DNA of 64,000 bases from Entomortierella parvispora (lineage: Eukaryota; Mortierellomycota; Mortierellomycetes; Mortierellales; Mortierellaceae), in contig OY752150.1 of assembly GCA_963573315.1 (NCBI GenBank), positions 496,001 to 560,000 of the forward strand, written 5' to 3'. The notes under the pieces are model-generated. The model worked only from the letters and a program-made list of their open reading frames with translations, was not told the DNA's origin and made no database searches. A program made the position numbers and the translations under genes. This document shows, in pieces, positions 48,335 through 58,556 of this stretch. Positions within the stretch are counted from its first letter, which is position 1. The number at the start of each line of letters is the position of its first letter.

Positions 48335-48610
48335 AGAAGGAATGAATAAGTGAACAGAAAGGATGAATGGACCATGAACTGCACTGGATCCCGACACTAT
48401 TTTTGTTCGCACCATACATTCGGCTCTCGGACACGGTTTTGTTAACGCGTCTCCTGCGGGGTCCCACTCCCAGCCCGGAACGCGACAAGATAAGATCGAC
48501 CTCGCGTGGCCTGTCTGTCCTTGCAGCCCTCCTTGTTCTTTGCTTGTCAACAAAACATTCCCTTGGCATGTAGGCCTCCCAACCTGATCCAGGGACTTGG
48601 ATCCAACCTT
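48335..48610 (+). repeat. Direct duplicate of lipid kinase upstream segment
   Basis: Matches 45945..46268 in the same orientation, for example at GATGAATGGAC, TTTTTGTT, ATTCGGCTCTC, TCGACCTCGCGTGGCCTGTC and CTTTGCTTGTCAACAAAAC. This copy has an extra ~40 bp after TCTCCTGCGGGG and lacks the GTGCCTGTGCC block. Confidence 0.8.
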
Positions 48611-48869
48611 GTTGTCATGGCTGAGAAGAGATCCTCTTTCCAGACTTCGCTGACCGCACTGTTGGCACCTCTCAATTGGTTCGTTTTTCGAATGTGCCGC
48701 GCCATGAAAGTGTACCATTTGCAGGGATCCTGGATATCTATGCTCAAACGTGGGTATTTTCATCATGTGGAGAGAGCACTGGATTGCTTGGTGTGAGTGT
48801 GGGACTGGCAGGGAGGTTTGGATCCTGGATATGACCCCTGATATACATCTTTAGGACAAAGATCACGCA

Positions 48870-49045
48870 AAAACAATCCGTTTTGAAGGGACACGGAGGT
48901 TTATGTTTGTGCCTGGCATCGCCATTGGAATCAGTCCCAATCTGCGTCTGTCTGGCCGTGTTCCAAGTAACAATGGAGGTGATAGTTTGTCTTGGACGCC
49001 ATCGGCTTAGACGACAGTTTGTAGCGGAGGCTGCCACAACTGAGG
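48870..49045 (+). pseudogene. Relic of NLR WD40 3' end
   Basis: Aligns by eye to 55190..55430 of the downstream NLR-like gene: CGTTTTGAAGGGACAC at the start, GTGCCTGGCATC, then after a deletion of about 60 bp GTCTGGCCGT, CAATGG and GTTTGTAGCGGAGG. Translation gives VLKGHGG then CLAVF in the register of VLKGHSN and CLAVI, with later frame breaks. It is a decayed paralogue fragment, same orientation as the intact gene. Confidence 0.7.
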
Positions 49046-50120
49046 GACACGATCGATACAATCCTACTTGAAAAGGAGTGGAATTTATGGACAGCTCAAA
49101 GGACCAATAAAACAAAATCTGGAAGCGCCTTGGATGAGGAACCGAGCAAGTCCTCTGTTTGCCAACTCTGAGGAGGATCGTCCTCCATAAGACCCACTTA
49201 TTTTCTTTCCTGATCACATTGGCAAGGCGAAGCAGGGCACAACAGATCGCTACGCCAAGACATATTGGACGAGGTATCCAACAGCCAGACAGACCCTTCT
49301 ACCTTTACAACGGTCAATCCTTCGGATTCTCACAAATACCATACCGCCCTACCGCGCAGCGACGCTCCAAAGAGAAGAGAAGAGAAGCAGAACAGATTCT
49401 CCCTGCAGGAAAAGGCATTTGGAGGGCAGGGGTTGTTTCACATTCGGCTTTGCAGATGTCGAGTCGTTGGGCTGCACTCGGCTTAGCAAATGTCCGGTCC
49501 ATGTCGTTGGCAAGAGCGGGTCCAAAAAAAAGGGACAAGAAAGTTTGATGAGTCTGCAGATCACCCAACGGAGATGGGACGTGCACGGATTTCAGGAACG
49601 GCAAGGAAAACGGGGCGAACTACCCCTGTGCCCTTCCCTCTTCCATGGCAGATAGAGCATGCATGCATGGCAAAGATGATGGATAGCTACCAATCACGAA
49701 TGAGCAGTGAGGGAAATGGAGTGAATTAGATTTTCAACATCTCGCTTATTCATCGTCTCCACTGCCCTTCCTGTGTGCGCCCCTCATGGGCATTGATTTT
49801 GCCCTCTTCTCGCCGACACCCACGAACTGTCCAAGAACGAACCGACGCTGCAGAAGCATCTGTCCCTCACTCTTCTCCCTCTCTCTCTTTTCTTTCACGC
49901 GAGGACTGGTAGCAAAGACAAGGAAAAAGTAAGGTGCCTCATCACAGGGGATATATGTGGCTGCCCCTTCGCTCTCTGGCCTTCTGACCCGCTGTCCTCT
50001 CGACTTACTTAGGACACGTTTTCTATCTCTTGTCTGGAATCCTCAACTCGCGTTCAGTATTCACAGACCGCCTTGGTATTCACTCAACTGCATCAAGTCT
50101 CCTTTAACCTTTAATCGCAG

Positions 50121-50202
50121 GTAAGAGCAACTTGTGCTGTTGTACAAGCGCGCGTGTTGACTGAGGAAGATCCTTTTATTGACTCCGTCTTCCTGTCCTT
50201 AG
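50121..50202 (+). other. Putative 5'-UTR intron of the NLR-like gene
   Basis: Begins GTAAGAG and ends CCTTAG 20 bp before the ATG at 50223. Its 82-nt length fits the other introns in the window. Confidence 0.45.
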
Positions 50203-50222
50203 CGAAGAATAAGCAAATCCCG

Positions 50223-53200
50223 ATGATGACTACGAACTCTGCTCGACTGGAGGCTTCTCCTGCAAGTTCGAGCAGAGCCTCGAGTATCAAGTCCAGCAAG
50301 TTCCGTCATAAAATCTCGGATTGGTGCCATACACAAAAGGAGAATGTCAAGGTCAAGTTTGGGAAAGCACCCAAACGTTCGCTCAACAACTCACCGTCAA
50401 AAAAAGAATTGATGGCCCTCCTGACAGTGAACTCACTCTCCATCAAGCATGCACCTGAAAAGTCGATCCTGGCTCCTGTTGTCCATCCAGTAATCAGTCT
50501 CAACATATTTCCAAAGAATACGACGAGGACGGTCAATATCGACCTTCCAAAGATCGGTCAACGTATTGAGGATGTCGCTCAATTGGTTCACTGTGCGCGT
50601 TTGCTCCAGCTCCGGGAATTGCCAGCCTCGCATTCATCTATGTCATCCATGAGGTCAACACTCCAGAGAAATGTCAGAAAATTGCCTATCAGTAAGAAAG
50701 ACCTTGACTGGCTCAAGACTGTCGAGAACAAGTCTTCGGAAATGGACATGATCGGCCAGCTGCTGATCGGGATCGTCAATGAGTTCATCTTGGACCCAGT
50801 CAAGGACGATGAGGCCATTCGTGAGATTGTTCTCGTTGGACCAGTTCTTCAGAAAGGTCCTTTTCGATCCCTTGTGACATGCTTCTTGACCAGTTTCAAA
50901 ACTGGTTGGCTTTTAGACGACAAACATCTCCAAGGCCTTACTCAGCTTGTACAGGACGCCCCTCCCGGCTATATTGAGGCCGACGATCTGATCAAGATTC
51001 TGGAAGCAATTGCGAATCGTATGCAAAACACACACTCCGAGTCTGATGACCTTGTCTTCCACTTGACAGTCGCCGTTTCTAAGGTGCTGGGTGTCATGGC
51101 CGATCAAAACGTCCAGGGGCTTGATCGAGTGCTTCTGCATGATTCCCTTGGGAAGGCTCTCACTAGTCTCAAGAATCACAACAACCCTTTTTTGAGATAC
51201 CAGGCCATCTATGCATCTCAAGCTCTGCAGTGGGTGCCCAGCAATGAATCCCAGATGCATCGATCACTTCGGCTCCTTGCAGACATGGCCACCGGTCTCA
51301 TCAAAGTGGCCGGCGTGGTCCAGCTCGACTTTAAAGGCTTTCTTGGGGGACTCAAAGACATCCAAAAGGCCGCTGAAGAGACTGTTGACATCCTGAAGGC
51401 AGGAGTCGAGGACCTCAATACCATGATTGAGAACGGTCAGGAACTTGCCGAATGTCTGAAGGGCGCGTTCGGATCTCGACAAAAGGCTCTCTGGTATATA
51501 TCCCTCCGTGCCGCACAGGAGCTTGTTCGGCGAGGCCAGCTTGCGGATCTCAACACCCTTATTTACGAGGCTCCCAGTCATAAAGGATACTTGTTCCAAT
51601 GGGGTATTTGCCAGTTACTCGGCTGTATCGCGGTCGATCCTTCTTGGGACCAGGACACGCGTGAGCAGGCACTCAGATTCCTAGAAGAGATGTTTACGAT
51701 CACCACTGTCAGTAATGTCAAGCAATGGATCCTCACAATCCTTAAGTACATATCGACTGTCCCAGCCCCAGACTTATTCTTGGATGTCGCTGTTGAAGAG
51801 GCAATCAACGTTCGAGCCTCGGAAATTTTCGAAAACCTGGAAAATAGGAGCGACGAGAAAGCCTTCCCCTTCCCCTACCTTCTGGAACAGCGCCTTCCAC
51901 TACCAAAAGTGTCTAAGCTGTTGAGGAGAGTCAACAAGACAGCCAATTTGGAATTCAAGCTACTCAAAATCCAAATCGAAAGGAGCGGAGGTCATCTTGG
52001 AGTTTATATCCCATTGATGTCAAAAGCCAGCCTGCAAGACCCGGGAGAAAAGCTGGATCCCCTGGAGGATCGAATGGCGTCCTTTCTGGACAGCAAGAAA
52101 GAAATCATGCTGATCCTCGGAGATTCTGGCTCTGGAAAGTCATTGTACAATCAACGTCTCGAACGCACGCTCTGGGCCAAGTATCAACCTGGTGCCTCCA
52201 TTCCTTTACATATCGATCTTAAAACAATGGGGAAGCTAGGCAAAAACGACATTGTGACACGGAAGCTGGCTTCTTATGGATTTACCGATGTAGAGATCCA
52301 AGAGCTGAAGGAATATCGACGAGTCATACTCATTTGTGACGGATACGACGAATGCCGCCAATGGGTCCATCTTCACTCGCGAGTTAAGGACGAGAGATGG
52401 AAGTACTTCCAAATCGTAGTCACTTGCCGCATCCAGTACCTCACTCCCGCTTATCGAACCTACTTCGTGCCGCCTCCTCCAGTCGACAACCAGAACGATT
52501 CTCAGGCTTCTTCGCTGTTCGAAGAGGTGGTCATTGTTCCTTTCAAATTAGGCCAGATCGAGGACTTCATTAACCAATTCAGAAAAACGAAAGAGGCGAA
52601 GCAGAGTTTTGATGGTCGGCCTATCTGGGACGTAGAGACTTACATGAAGAACCTCTCCAATCTGAAAAACCTCGTTAAGAACCCGCTCATGCTCAAACTT
52701 GTTTTGGTCACCCTCCCCAATATTGTCGGACGCAACACTGATCTCTCCATGACCACCGTAACTCGTTTCTCTCTCTACTACGAGTTCATCAGGCAACGTC
52801 TTGAGAAAGAAGCCCAGCGACTAGCGGGTACACGAGCAAGCATGAAGGAAGTCGAAACTGAAGCCTTGAACACCATAGAAGCCAACTATGTGGTTCACAG
52901 CATTCATTTCTTGATGCGATTGGCGCATGCTGTCTTTCTCGAGCAAGAGGGTGTGAATGCTATCGAGTACTCTGAGGCGGACAAGAGAGGATGGAAGGCT
53001 CAGTTCTTTGGTCCTAAAGCAACACCAGATGTCAAACTGTTGCGACAATCATGTCTTCTGGTCAATTACCCTGCCTCAGAGTCAAGTCTTCCGAAGTCCA
53101 ATAGTTATATTGGTCCCAAAAAGACCATTTTCTCGTTCTGCCATCGATCCATCCTAGAGTTTTTCTATTCTTGCCGGCTCTGCGACTTTGTTCAGGACCT

Positions 53201-55643
53201 TCGTGATATGGACCAATCGAGCAACGAATCGCGGTACTCGGATCTCTTACTCTGTCTTGATCCGACCTCCGATATCTCGATGCTTGTTGCTCATCCTCTC
53301 AATCAAAGGAGTATAGTCTCTGACTCTTCGGTCTTGTACTTCTTGGTCGAACATACCAATGCCGATCCCCAATTTAAAAGCCAACTGCACCGGATTGTCA
53401 ACCTCTCCAAGGAGTACCCAACTATCAGTCAGGCGTCAGCAAACTCTATGACAATCCTGGTGCAGGCAGGAGTACAGTTCAATGGAGCCGATCTTCGAGG
53501 AATCCGTATCCCCCGGGCAAACCTAAGTGGAGGTCACTTTGATTCAGCTCTGCTGCAGGATTCGGACATGACGGGGGTCGACCTCGCCAAGTCATGGCTG
53601 AGGCGTGCCGACTTGAGCAATGCACAGATGAGTGACGTGCAGTTTGGCGAGAAACCGTTTTTGAAGGTGGACGGAGCCATATCTATGGCTCTCTCGCCCG
53701 ACAAGAAGATTCTCGCCCTGGGTTTTGAAGAGGACGGGATCAAGCTTTTCAATACCGCCGGTTGGAGTATTTGTCGTACAGTTCAAGGGGATTCAGACCG
53801 TGTCCTTTGCATGACATTCTCAAGTACTGGCCGTTATCTCGCGTCTGGAGGACAAGATGCTAACGTTCAAGTATGGGAACTACAGCGTGCCACGAAGACC
53901 CTCACTTTGCAAGGTCATAAACATGGAGTCACGTCCATAGCTTTCTCGCCTGACGAGAAGCGGTTAGTTTCTGGAGATGGAGATGGATGTGTGCTAATAT
54001 GGAACCTCGAGTCAGAGTCTCCTGGTCGTAGTGTCACTCGTCATCGCGGTGCGGTTTGGACATTAGCATGGTCCCCTAATGGTCAGCAAATTGCATCCGC
54101 GGGCGAAGACAAGACTATACGCCTGTGGCAAGTATCTACTGGCTTGCGCGAACCAGGAATCGGCTTTGAATCGAGTAAGGTTTGGAGTCTCCTCTATATC
54201 CATGACGGTCAACATTTGGTCGTAGGAACTGAGGATGAAATTTTCGTGTGGGATCTTCTTCACCCTGGCAACAAACCGCGAGCCTTAAACGGTCACACGG
54301 GGGACATTTTTTCCTTGGCGATTTCTCCAAATGGCCAATGGATCGTTTCCGGTAGCCAAGATGGATCGGCGAAAATTTGGAGCGAACAGACAGGCGAACC
54401 TGTGCACACATTTAATGGACATTCCGATGCAGTCCTGATTACCGAATTTTTGAATGATCGTGAGGTCATCTCCCTCAGCGCGGATGGTACGGTGCGGGTT
54501 TGGGAACTGAGCAAGACTGCGGACCAAAAAGACAAGTTACAGAAACAAGAGCTCAGAGGTCATGTCACTAGTGTTGCCTATTCATCCGACGGCACGTCCA
54601 TTCTTTCAACCAGTTCTGACAAGACTGTCCGAGAGTGGGATTCAGAAATGGGAAACCTCAGAAGTGCCACTTATTATCCGTGTGAGATATCGCAGGCGAC
54701 GTACGCACCTGATGGGCAACAGATGGTCCTTTCAGCAGAGCGTGGTGGTAGTCCTGTAATGGTGGGCCGAATATCGGGTGAAGATATCACTGTCTCTATG
54801 CAGGATATTAAATCGGTGACCTCCATGACCTATTCACCGTGCGGTCGATGGATTGCAACAGGAGATGCCACTGGATCCGTCAGACTTCGGGACATGCAGT
54901 CTGGCATGCAGCGTCATGCTTTAGGTGGGCACAAAGACTCTATCACAGGCTTGGTATTTGCGCCAACAAACGAGTTACAGCTTGCCTCTAGGAGCTTGGA
55001 TCAAACGGTTCGTGTCACGAAAATAGTGGGCGGTGAGCGCTTATCCGCTGAAACCCGGATCCTGAATGCCTTCGCCCAAACGCTGGTGTTCTCACCCTGT
55101 GGAAAAATGATCGCCTGGGCTGGTTGTGATATCACCGGGATAACCACGCATGTAGCCTCCGATATCCACCTATGGGACATACAGTCAAAGCAAGAACGAT
55201 ACGTTTTGAAGGGACACAGCAACAAGGTGCAGTGTCTGGCATGGTCATTAGAGTGGATCGTGTCCGGTGGAAAGGATGCAACTGTACGACTTTGGAAGAA
55301 GCAATTTATTGAATCAACCCCAACCTGGAATTGTCTGGCCGTCATCAAAGAGACAATGGGGGCCGTGCCTTGTATTGCCTGGAACCCTAGGAGGCCCTAC
55401 GAGTTTGTCTGTGGCGGCACGGACTCTTCTGTCTGCGTATGGAGCGTGACAGGAGATGACAGTGGTCAAGTTGATGTGCGTCTCAAATGGGCGTTGACGA
55501 ATCGATTTGTGGCCATCGGCGCAAACATCGCGGACGCAAAAGGTTTGGACGGATTGCAGCGGAGATTGCTACAACAGAGCGGTGCGATCGATACGACCCT
55601 GCTGGAGAACGAGAGGGAAGGAGAGGTGGATGGCAATGAGTAG
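50223..55643 (+). CDS. NLR-like STAND NTPase: helical N-terminus, NACHT, pentapeptide repeats, WD40
   Basis: Uninterrupted coding exon of 1806 residues from the ATG at 50223; in-frame GTG codons upstream are ignored. STAND NTPases act as ligand-triggered oligomerising sensors, in fungi linked to non-self recognition. Residues 1-620 are helical, with conserved-looking KIGQRIEDVAQLVHCARLL and no known effector domain. NACHT: Walker A GDSGSGKS (633-640), Walker B VILICDGYDE, sensor VVTCRIQYL. Residues about 1086-1136 hold pentapeptide-like repeats (GADLRGIRI, RANLSGGHF, LRRADLSNAQM). From about 1153, ten to fourteen WD40 repeats follow (VQVWEL, VLIWNL, IRLWQV, AKIWSE, VRVWEL, VRLWKK, VCVWSV). 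The lack of introns contrasts with most neighbours. A relic of its WD40 end lies 1.2 kb upstream. Confidence 0.9.
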   Translation: MMTTNSARLEASPASSSRASSIKSSKFRHKISDWCHTQKENVKVKFGKAPKRSLNNSPSKKELMALLTVNSLSIKHAPEKSILAPVVHPVISLNIFPKNTTRTVNIDLPKIGQRIEDVAQLVHCARLLQLRELPASHSSMSSMRSTLQRNVRKLPISKKDLDWLKTVENKSSEMDMIGQLLIGIVNEFILDPVKDDEAIREIVLVGPVLQKGPFRSLVTCFLTSFKTGWLLDDKHLQGLTQLVQDAPPGYIEADDLIKILEAIANRMQNTHSESDDLVFHLTVAVSKVLGVMADQNVQGLDRVLLHDSLGKALTSLKNHNNPFLRYQAIYASQALQWVPSNESQMHRSLRLLADMATGLIKVAGVVQLDFKGFLGGLKDIQKAAEETVDILKAGVEDLNTMIENGQELAECLKGAFGSRQKALWYISLRAAQELVRRGQLADLNTLIYEAPSHKGYLFQWGICQLLGCIAVDPSWDQDTREQALRFLEEMFTITTVSNVKQWILTILKYISTVPAPDLFLDVAVEEAINVRASEIFENLENRSDEKAFPFPYLLEQRLPLPKVSKLLRRVNKTANLEFKLLKIQIERSGGHLGVYIPLMSKASLQDPGEKLDPLEDRMASFLDSKKEIMLILGDSGSGKSLYNQRLERTLWAKYQPGASIPLHIDLKTMGKLGKNDIVTRKLASYGFTDVEIQELKEYRRVILICDGYDECRQWVHLHSRVKDERWKYFQIVVTCRIQYLTPAYRTYFVPPPPVDNQNDSQASSLFEEVVIVPFKLGQIEDFINQFRKTKEAKQSFDGRPIWDVETYMKNLSNLKNLVKNPLMLKLVLVTLPNIVGRNTDLSMTTVTRFSLYYEFIRQRLEKEAQRLAGTRASMKEVETEALNTIEANYVVHSIHFLMRLAHAVFLEQEGVNAIEYSEADKRGWKAQFFGPKATPDVKLLRQSCLLVNYPASESSLPKSNSYIGPKKTIFSFCHRSILEFFYSCRLCDFVQDLRDMDQSSNESRYSDLLLCLDPTSDISMLVAHPLNQRSIVSDSSVLYFLVEHTNADPQFKSQLHRIVNLSKEYPTISQASANSMTILVQAGVQFNGADLRGIRIPRANLSGGHFDSALLQDSDMTGVDLAKSWLRRADLSNAQMSDVQFGEKPFLKVDGAISMALSPDKKILALGFEEDGIKLFNTAGWSICRTVQGDSDRVLCMTFSSTGRYLASGGQDANVQVWELQRATKTLTLQGHKHGVTSIAFSPDEKRLVSGDGDGCVLIWNLESESPGRSVTRHRGAVWTLAWSPNGQQIASAGEDKTIRLWQVSTGLREPGIGFESSKVWSLLYIHDGQHLVVGTEDEIFVWDLLHPGNKPRALNGHTGDIFSLAISPNGQWIVSGSQDGSAKIWSEQTGEPVHTFNGHSDAVLITEFLNDREVISLSADGTVRVWELSKTADQKDKLQKQELRGHVTSVAYSSDGTSILSTSSDKTVREWDSEMGNLRSATYYPCEISQATYAPDGQQMVLSAERGGSPVMVGRISGEDITVSMQDIKSVTSMTYSPCGRWIATGDATGSVRLRDMQSGMQRHALGGHKDSITGLVFAPTNELQLASRSLDQTVRVTKIVGGERLSAETRILNAFAQTLVFSPCGKMIAWAGCDITGITTHVASDIHLWDIQSKQERYVLKGHSNKVQCLAWSLEWIVSGGKDATVRLWKKQFIESTPTWNCLAVIKETMGAVPCIAWNPRRPYEFVCGGTDSSVCVWSVTGDDSGQVDVRLKWALTNRFVAIGANIADAKGLDGLQRRLLQQSGAIDTTLLENEREGEVDGNE

Positions 55644-55933
55644 AATAAATACTTTCTCAGTTAAACGTGTGCGATCTCTGAAACTTACCCATTCCTGACT
55701 GCGATCCAACCGTGCCATTTGTTGGCAATCTCCATGATATCAAAGGAGTTCGGAAAGGGAAATCGTGAATGAACGATAATTTGCAGTAGAGTCCTTGTCT
55801 GCAAAACGAGATTTTATTTTATTCTCTTCTAAACGCGATCATTCTGGCAGGTATGGCGTCTGGTATATTTCGATTGCTTTTTGTCGTTAGACGTTGAAGA
55901 TGACGGCGAAAAGGAACCCCACTCAGTAGTAGA
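55644..55933. other. Convergent 3' intergenic region
   Basis: Between the NLR-like and TMEM135-like stops; nothing recognisable. Confidence 0.6.
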
Positions 55934-58556
55934 TCAGTTCCTTCCAAGAATGTGGTAAATGAGTTTCGTGACAAAGGGTGACAGCACTTGTTCCTCCTGC
56001 TGGTAGAATGACTGAGGAAGGAAGATAATGATGATAACAAAACGTTAGCGACTGCATGCACAAAAAACAACGGCTGTGGTCGCCTCTTCCGCTCCTTTTC
56101 ATGAGACACAATTAAAGTGATAAAACGGGTCGAGATGCTTACCATGATGAGGGACATGGCAGAAGAGAACATCAACACCTCCCAATGTTTCACTCCCTTG
56201 ACCCAATTCTTTTGATACAAGATCTTGTACAAGCTCTCAGCGGCCTTTGGCAGAACATACATCGCCAATTCCGCACGACGGCTCTCCTGTTCAACCATAA
56301 TGGCTGCTCCAGAGCAAGTCACGCCAAAGAGCCAGTACAGATACTTGTTGTTTCCTGAAGTCCATCCCCACTTGACCAAGTTGCGATGGCCACAGATCTG
56401 AGATTGGTAAACAACCACAAAGACTGCAAGGAAGATTGAGGATCGGAGAGTGTTGAAAGAGGTCCTTGAGAGAACATTCAAAGGACTATGAGAAGAGAAA
56501 AAAAGACAAAGAGGATTTGATAAGGCACGATATTAGCGCAACAGCGACGTCGAAAGAAAGGATGAAGCAGTTTGAAAGGTCCAGGACACCTTGACTTACT
56601 CGGCCAAAAGTCTTTTCATCCTGAGAACAAGGAGGGGAACAAAATTAAGAGTCGCATAGACGGGGAGAATGTTCTTGGTCACCTGAACAAAACGCTCGGC
56701 ATTGTTCACTGTGCAAGAGTCGATGGAAGGATGAAGGACGGCACAAGGGATAATTTCGGTGAATTCTGTGAGCTTGGAAACCGTTTCCAGGCTCGCAGGC
56801 GTACCCTTGAATCGGCGAACCAGAGCCTGTACCTGGCTCACATCGACGGGGAATCCACGCACTCGAGCTCTGTTGAAGGCCAAGGCCTCTGCAGGCACAC
56901 GGGCAGTGTTCACCATGAACTTCAGATATTCTGGAGGGATGGACTCTGGTTGCATCTGAGCGAATAAAGATAAAAGAGTGTCTGTGGTCAGTCATCGGCG
57001 CGTTTCGAGAGTTACACAAGGCTGTTGATAAATAGTCTTACCGTGTAGGCGTACATGACCTGGCCACAAGCCAGCGCAAAGAGAGCAGCATCACCATGAC
57101 GGAACGAAAACACTCCACGGTGCTTTCCGGCATTGTAGACTCCCTGGCCAGCACTAGGATACGAAAGGAGGAGATAACTGACCGTCAGTGTCGACACAAA
57201 CAAATCGTGGTTGTTACAGTCCAATGGTGTGCGATTCCGACTTAGTCAGCCTATTTCCCAGACGAGCTTTGCTAGATTTCCGTCGCCCTTGGATATTTCA
57301 ACAAAGAACTCGGGCCCTCTTGCTATTCCTTGGATTATGTCCCGGATGTCCAACATTGGGAAATCGAAGCTTTAACCAGTCAACTCGCAGCCCGCCACAC
57401 ACACATGCACACACGCACACACACACACACACACACTCATACCGAATAAGCATCTGTTGTGCAAAGGTCACTCTGCGTTCATGGCTCTCGATCAAGATGG
57501 CCAAACCGGCAATAGCACCTACGACGCATGAAATGGAGACGCTGTATCAGTATGGCTGTTCCACAATAAGTACAGGGGTGTACGTCAATGCTCCTTACCA
57601 GCAACAGCGCCGTTGATCCGGTCATCTGTCCCGCGATAGAGCTTCAGGCCGTTGTTGACAAACTTCCAGAGGAACGAGAACATGGCAAAGAAGGATCCGA
57701 AGCGAATGGCGTCAATGCCCAGGAACGACTCCTTGAGAATATGTCCAAAGGTCACCCTATTCGCAAAATGAAGGGAGGTACAATGGCCACAGATCAGCCA
57801 ATTGCAGTGATTTGACTTGCCACCAAAAAGAACTGCATTCCGCTGTTTTTATGGGCTCGGGAAAGAAAGGCACTTACTTTCCCTTCATGAGCTTGAGCAT
57901 GCCCAAGCAAAGGTTCACCATGGCTTTCATTCCATAACTAACTCCTCCCGATCCTATCACATCAAGAGAATACAACCATCCACAAAGAAAGAAAGATAAA
58001 AAAAGAGAATCAGTCCTGATTCAAGTTCTTCCTTCAATTGCAGTGTTGTCGGGATCAATTGACAGGCCGTCGACTTACGAATGGCACCCAGGATGGCATG
58101 CTTCAATACTCCCTCGTATGTGTTGCAACGGGCACTCAAATGGGGGATGGAAACGCCGGTCTTGTAGTTTTTGCTTTTCTCGGCTGCCTCTTTTCCCTCT
58201 GCAGTGCGAAAGCCTCGGGGTCGCTTGCCGTTGGGCCATTCGTGCTTGTGTGAGAACGAAGTAGAGGAAAGGGTACGCGGGATAGCGCTGCTCTTCTTGC
58301 TACTGCTGCTGCTGTGGCCGTGAGTTGGTTGATGATGATGCTGTTGTTGCTTGTGGGGGATCGAAGACTTTGTCATGAGGGGACTATCGACATCCGAGAC
58401 GCTGTATGTGGATGAGGCGAGAGAAGGGGACTGATCGCCAACCGAGACGAAGGACGAGTCGAGCGAGGCACTGTTCTTGTGATGCGGATCCTGGGGATGA
58501 TTCGAGGAGGAGCCTGAGTCAGTGGAGGGGTTGTGGGTATTGGCGGGTCTGGACAT
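55934..58556 (-). CDS. TMEM135-type multipass membrane protein (Tim17-like fold family)
   Basis: Eight exons: 58079..58556, 57878..57953, 57599..57756, 57443..57518, 57042..57153, 56600..56955, 56143..56485, 55934..56011; total 558 residues, phases all consistent. TMEM135 proteins localise to peroxisomes and mitochondria in animals and influence mitochondrial dynamics and lipid handling. The first 130 residues are Ser/His-rich and disordered. The conserved part starts CNTYEGVLKHAILGAIR and includes GIDAIRFGSFFAMFSFLWKF, GAIAGLAILIESHERR, QGVYNAGKHRG and ALACGQVMYAYTMQPESIP, all typical of the family. SSIFLAVFVVVYQSQICGHR and KYLYWLFGVTCSGAAIMVE are membrane segments. The last exon ends ...LIYHILGRN. 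Exact organelle is not predicted from sequence. Confidence 0.82.
57396..57436 (+). repeat. AC dinucleotide microsatellite in an intron
   Basis: Interrupted (AC)n tract inside the intron between exons 4 and 5 of the TMEM135-like gene. Confidence 0.9.

Larger units (their letters stand above)
47917..50222. other. Rearranged upstream region of the NLR-like gene
   Basis: Contains the inverted-repeat right arm (48141..48281), the direct copy of the lipid kinase promoter (48335..48610), an NLR WD40 relic (48870..49045), and then about 900 bp of unassigned sequence. From about 49870 it is probably NLR promoter and leader, with a likely 5'-UTR intron (50121..50202). Confidence 0.65.

Noticed and set aside
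48320-48766. 148-codon minus-strand frame sharing VLLTSKEQGGLQGQTG with one at 45989..46351
   Set aside because: The similarity is explained by the duplicated promoter DNA; indels between copies break the frame, so coding is not supported.
49159-49548. 129-codon plus-strand frame before the NLR-like gene
   Set aside because: No domain or splice support; basic, repetitive composition typical of chance frames.
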